Shown here in pieces: positions 15,154-16,106 of a stretch of 16,106 bases of DNA. A program made the translations under genes and the position numbers. Position 1 is the stretch's first letter; each line of letters begins with the position of its first letter. The notes under the pieces are model-generated. The model saw only the letters and a program-made list of their open reading frames with translations. It did not search any database and had not been told where the DNA came from. Location: assembly GCA_009775705.1 (NCBI GenBank), contig VSQE01000058.1, forward strand, positions 1-16,106. Direction: 5' to 3'. The DNA comes from Prevotellamassilia sp. Its GTDB lineage: Bacteria > Bacteroidota > Bacteroidia > Bacteroidales > Bacteroidaceae.

Positions 15154-15968
15154 TCTCTTTCTTCCTCCTTTCGTTCTTTGATGGAATAATCCGAGGGCAT
15201 GGTTTCCGGGCCCCACGGCAGCAAGTCGCGGTCGAACCAGCCTTCGCGCTCGTTCTGTTCCGGATCCGTGCTGTAGGAGCTGGCCGCATAGTTGTCGGCC
15301 TCGATGCTGTAGGTCAGACGGAAGTTGCTGGCCGGACGCACTCTGACTTTGTGGTCCGAACGTTTGTAAGGAGGAAGCATGACAATGATTTTGAAGCCTG
15401 CATCTTCTTTTCCTTTGTTGCTGTACAAGGCGTAGCACCCGATACTGGCATGTCTGAAATGGCGGAAGCACTCGCCGGTTATGCCGTAATCCCCATAAAT
15501 ATAGCGGCCCGCGCGCACGGAGATACCCGTATTCCACGGATGAAGATATATTTCCGGACCAATTTGTGCCGTAAACCGTCGCATGGTATGGCTTGCCTGC
15601 CAGCCTGCTGTCATCGAACAGTAACCGGTCAGGCCCGCTTGTGCCGTTACGGCCAGCCAAGGGGAAATGATAAACATGTTTTTCCAATCCAGCCCATAGC
15701 GTTCCGCCCCGAACAGCCCTCCTGAGATTTTCATCTTCCAATGCTTCCCGACGGCCATCTGACGGGAAAGCACTGCCATGTTCAGGCGGACATTCTTATA
15801 TCGGTCTCCATATTGGTTGACGATTGGCACATATACCTGTGCGGCAGTTTGCCAACGGTGGCCCATGTTCCAGCGGATGCCGGGTGTCAGATTGACCAGC
15901 ACGTCATATACGCGATTGTTGAGCCAGATGTCTCTGTAATTAAAGTCTACACCCATGAATAAATCCAC
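15150..15968 (-). CDS. YjbH-like outer-membrane protein, C-terminal-half type, start unresolved
   Basis: At least 272 aa from GTG 15968. The segment GRYIYGDYGITGECFRHF followed by IGCYALYSNKGKEDAGFKIIVMLPP resembles the C-terminal half of YjbH, where a similar GRYLAGDxG block precedes a phase with small, glycine-rich strands. The frame stays open upstream to 16031 and encodes a signal-peptide-like stretch (IISIATLVCGSLPAQ) just before GTG 15968. That stretch has no ATG, GTG or TTG and is cut off by tandem TAA codons at 16032-16037. So either the GTG start gives a protein without a signal peptide, or the real start has been lost or uses a rare codon. It is the first of three genes in a probable operon with the second YjbH-like gene and the lipoprotein. 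Confidence 0.68.
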   Translation of the reverse strand: MDLFMGVDFNYRDIWLNNRVYDVLVNLTPGIRWNMGHRWQTAAQVYVPIVNQYGDRYKNVRLNMAVLSRQMAVGKHWKMKISGGLFGAERYGLDWKNMFIISPWLAVTAQAGLTGYCSMTAGWQASHTMRRFTAQIGPEIYLHPWNTGISVRAGRYIYGDYGITGECFRHFRHASIGCYALYSNKGKEDAGFKIIVMLPPYKRSDHKVRVRPASNFRLTYSIEADNYAASSYSTDPEQNEREGWFDRDLLPWGPETMPSDYSIKERKEEERE

Positions 15969-16062
15969 GGAGCCAGTTCTGTTCTGTGCAGGTAAGGAAC
16001 CACAGACCAGAGTAGCGATAGATATAATTAATTATTACTGTCCGCTAAACCATAAAAAGGCG

Positions 16063-16094
16063 AGTCCAACTTCCTGAACGGCAGAAGTTGGGCT
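16063..16094. other. Inverted repeat beside the YjbH-like gene, possible terminator or element end
   Basis: AGTCCAACTTC (16063-16073) and GAAGTTGGGCT (16084-16094) form an 11-bp stem with one mismatch and a 10-base loop. On the + strand it is followed by TTACTTTTTG and on the - strand by GCCTTTTTATG, so it could terminate in either direction. The region from 16106 back to 16038 is also an open frame on the - strand, ending in GLAFLWFSGQ and two TAA codons. It may be the tail of another gene, possibly a transposase; I do not recognise it with certainty. Confidence 0.45.
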
Positions 16095-16106
16095 TACTTT
16101 TTGTAT

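Noticed and set aside
15154..15741. N-terminal extension of the second YjbH-like protein
   Set aside because: This part overlaps the upstream YjbH-like gene in another frame and is rich in Arg and Gln; the signal peptide starts at 15153.

Overview
The window looks like a chromosomal segment of a gut-type Bacteroidales bacterium. Supporting signs are TAnnTTTG-type promoter boxes, a lipoprotein with an acidic stretch right after its lipobox, Bacteroidetes-style ThiE, ThiC, SerS and C69 dipeptidase sequences, and weak use of Shine-Dalgarno sites. The fairly high GC content and a bacterial Thi4 would suit a Rikenellaceae/Alistipes-like or Barnesiella-like organism, but that placement is a guess.

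Left part (1-2693, + strand): the C-terminal tail of what looks like an outer-membrane beta-barrel protein, a complete C39-peptidase ABC exporter (88-2277), and a short one-pass membrane protein (2292-2693) that resembles only the membrane-proximal barrel of an HlyD-type adaptor. Together they read as the end of a peptide-export operon.

Thiamin operon (about 7424 down to 2696, - strand): a -7 promoter box and a TPP riboswitch lead into thiE, thiC, thi4, a NudC-type Nudix hydrolase and a GNAT acetyltransferase. The operon carries a Thi4 thiazole synthase with His at the sulfur-donor position, and none of the usual thiG/thiH/thiS/thiF genes. Thi4 makes an ADP-linked thiazole from NAD, so a pyrophosphate-cleaving Nudix enzyme next to it may release the thiazole phosphate that ThiE needs.

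Middle (11535 down to 7519, - strand): serS, nadC and a secreted C69 dipeptidase, closed by a clear intrinsic terminator. serS and a + strand HD phosphohydrolase gene (11605-12825) diverge from a compact region with one -7 box on each strand.

Right part: a 303-bp convergent gap (12826-13128) holds three near-identical 19-bp dyads at an exact 21-bp period and a strong terminator. Beyond it, on the - strand, lie a probably surface-exposed lipoprotein and two overlapping genes that resemble the two halves of the outer-membrane protein YjbH, in reversed order (C-like half first). The upstream half has a signal-peptide-like sequence but no canonical start codon. Immediately upstream is a hairpin and an open frame running off the window, which may mark a rearrangement or an inserted element.
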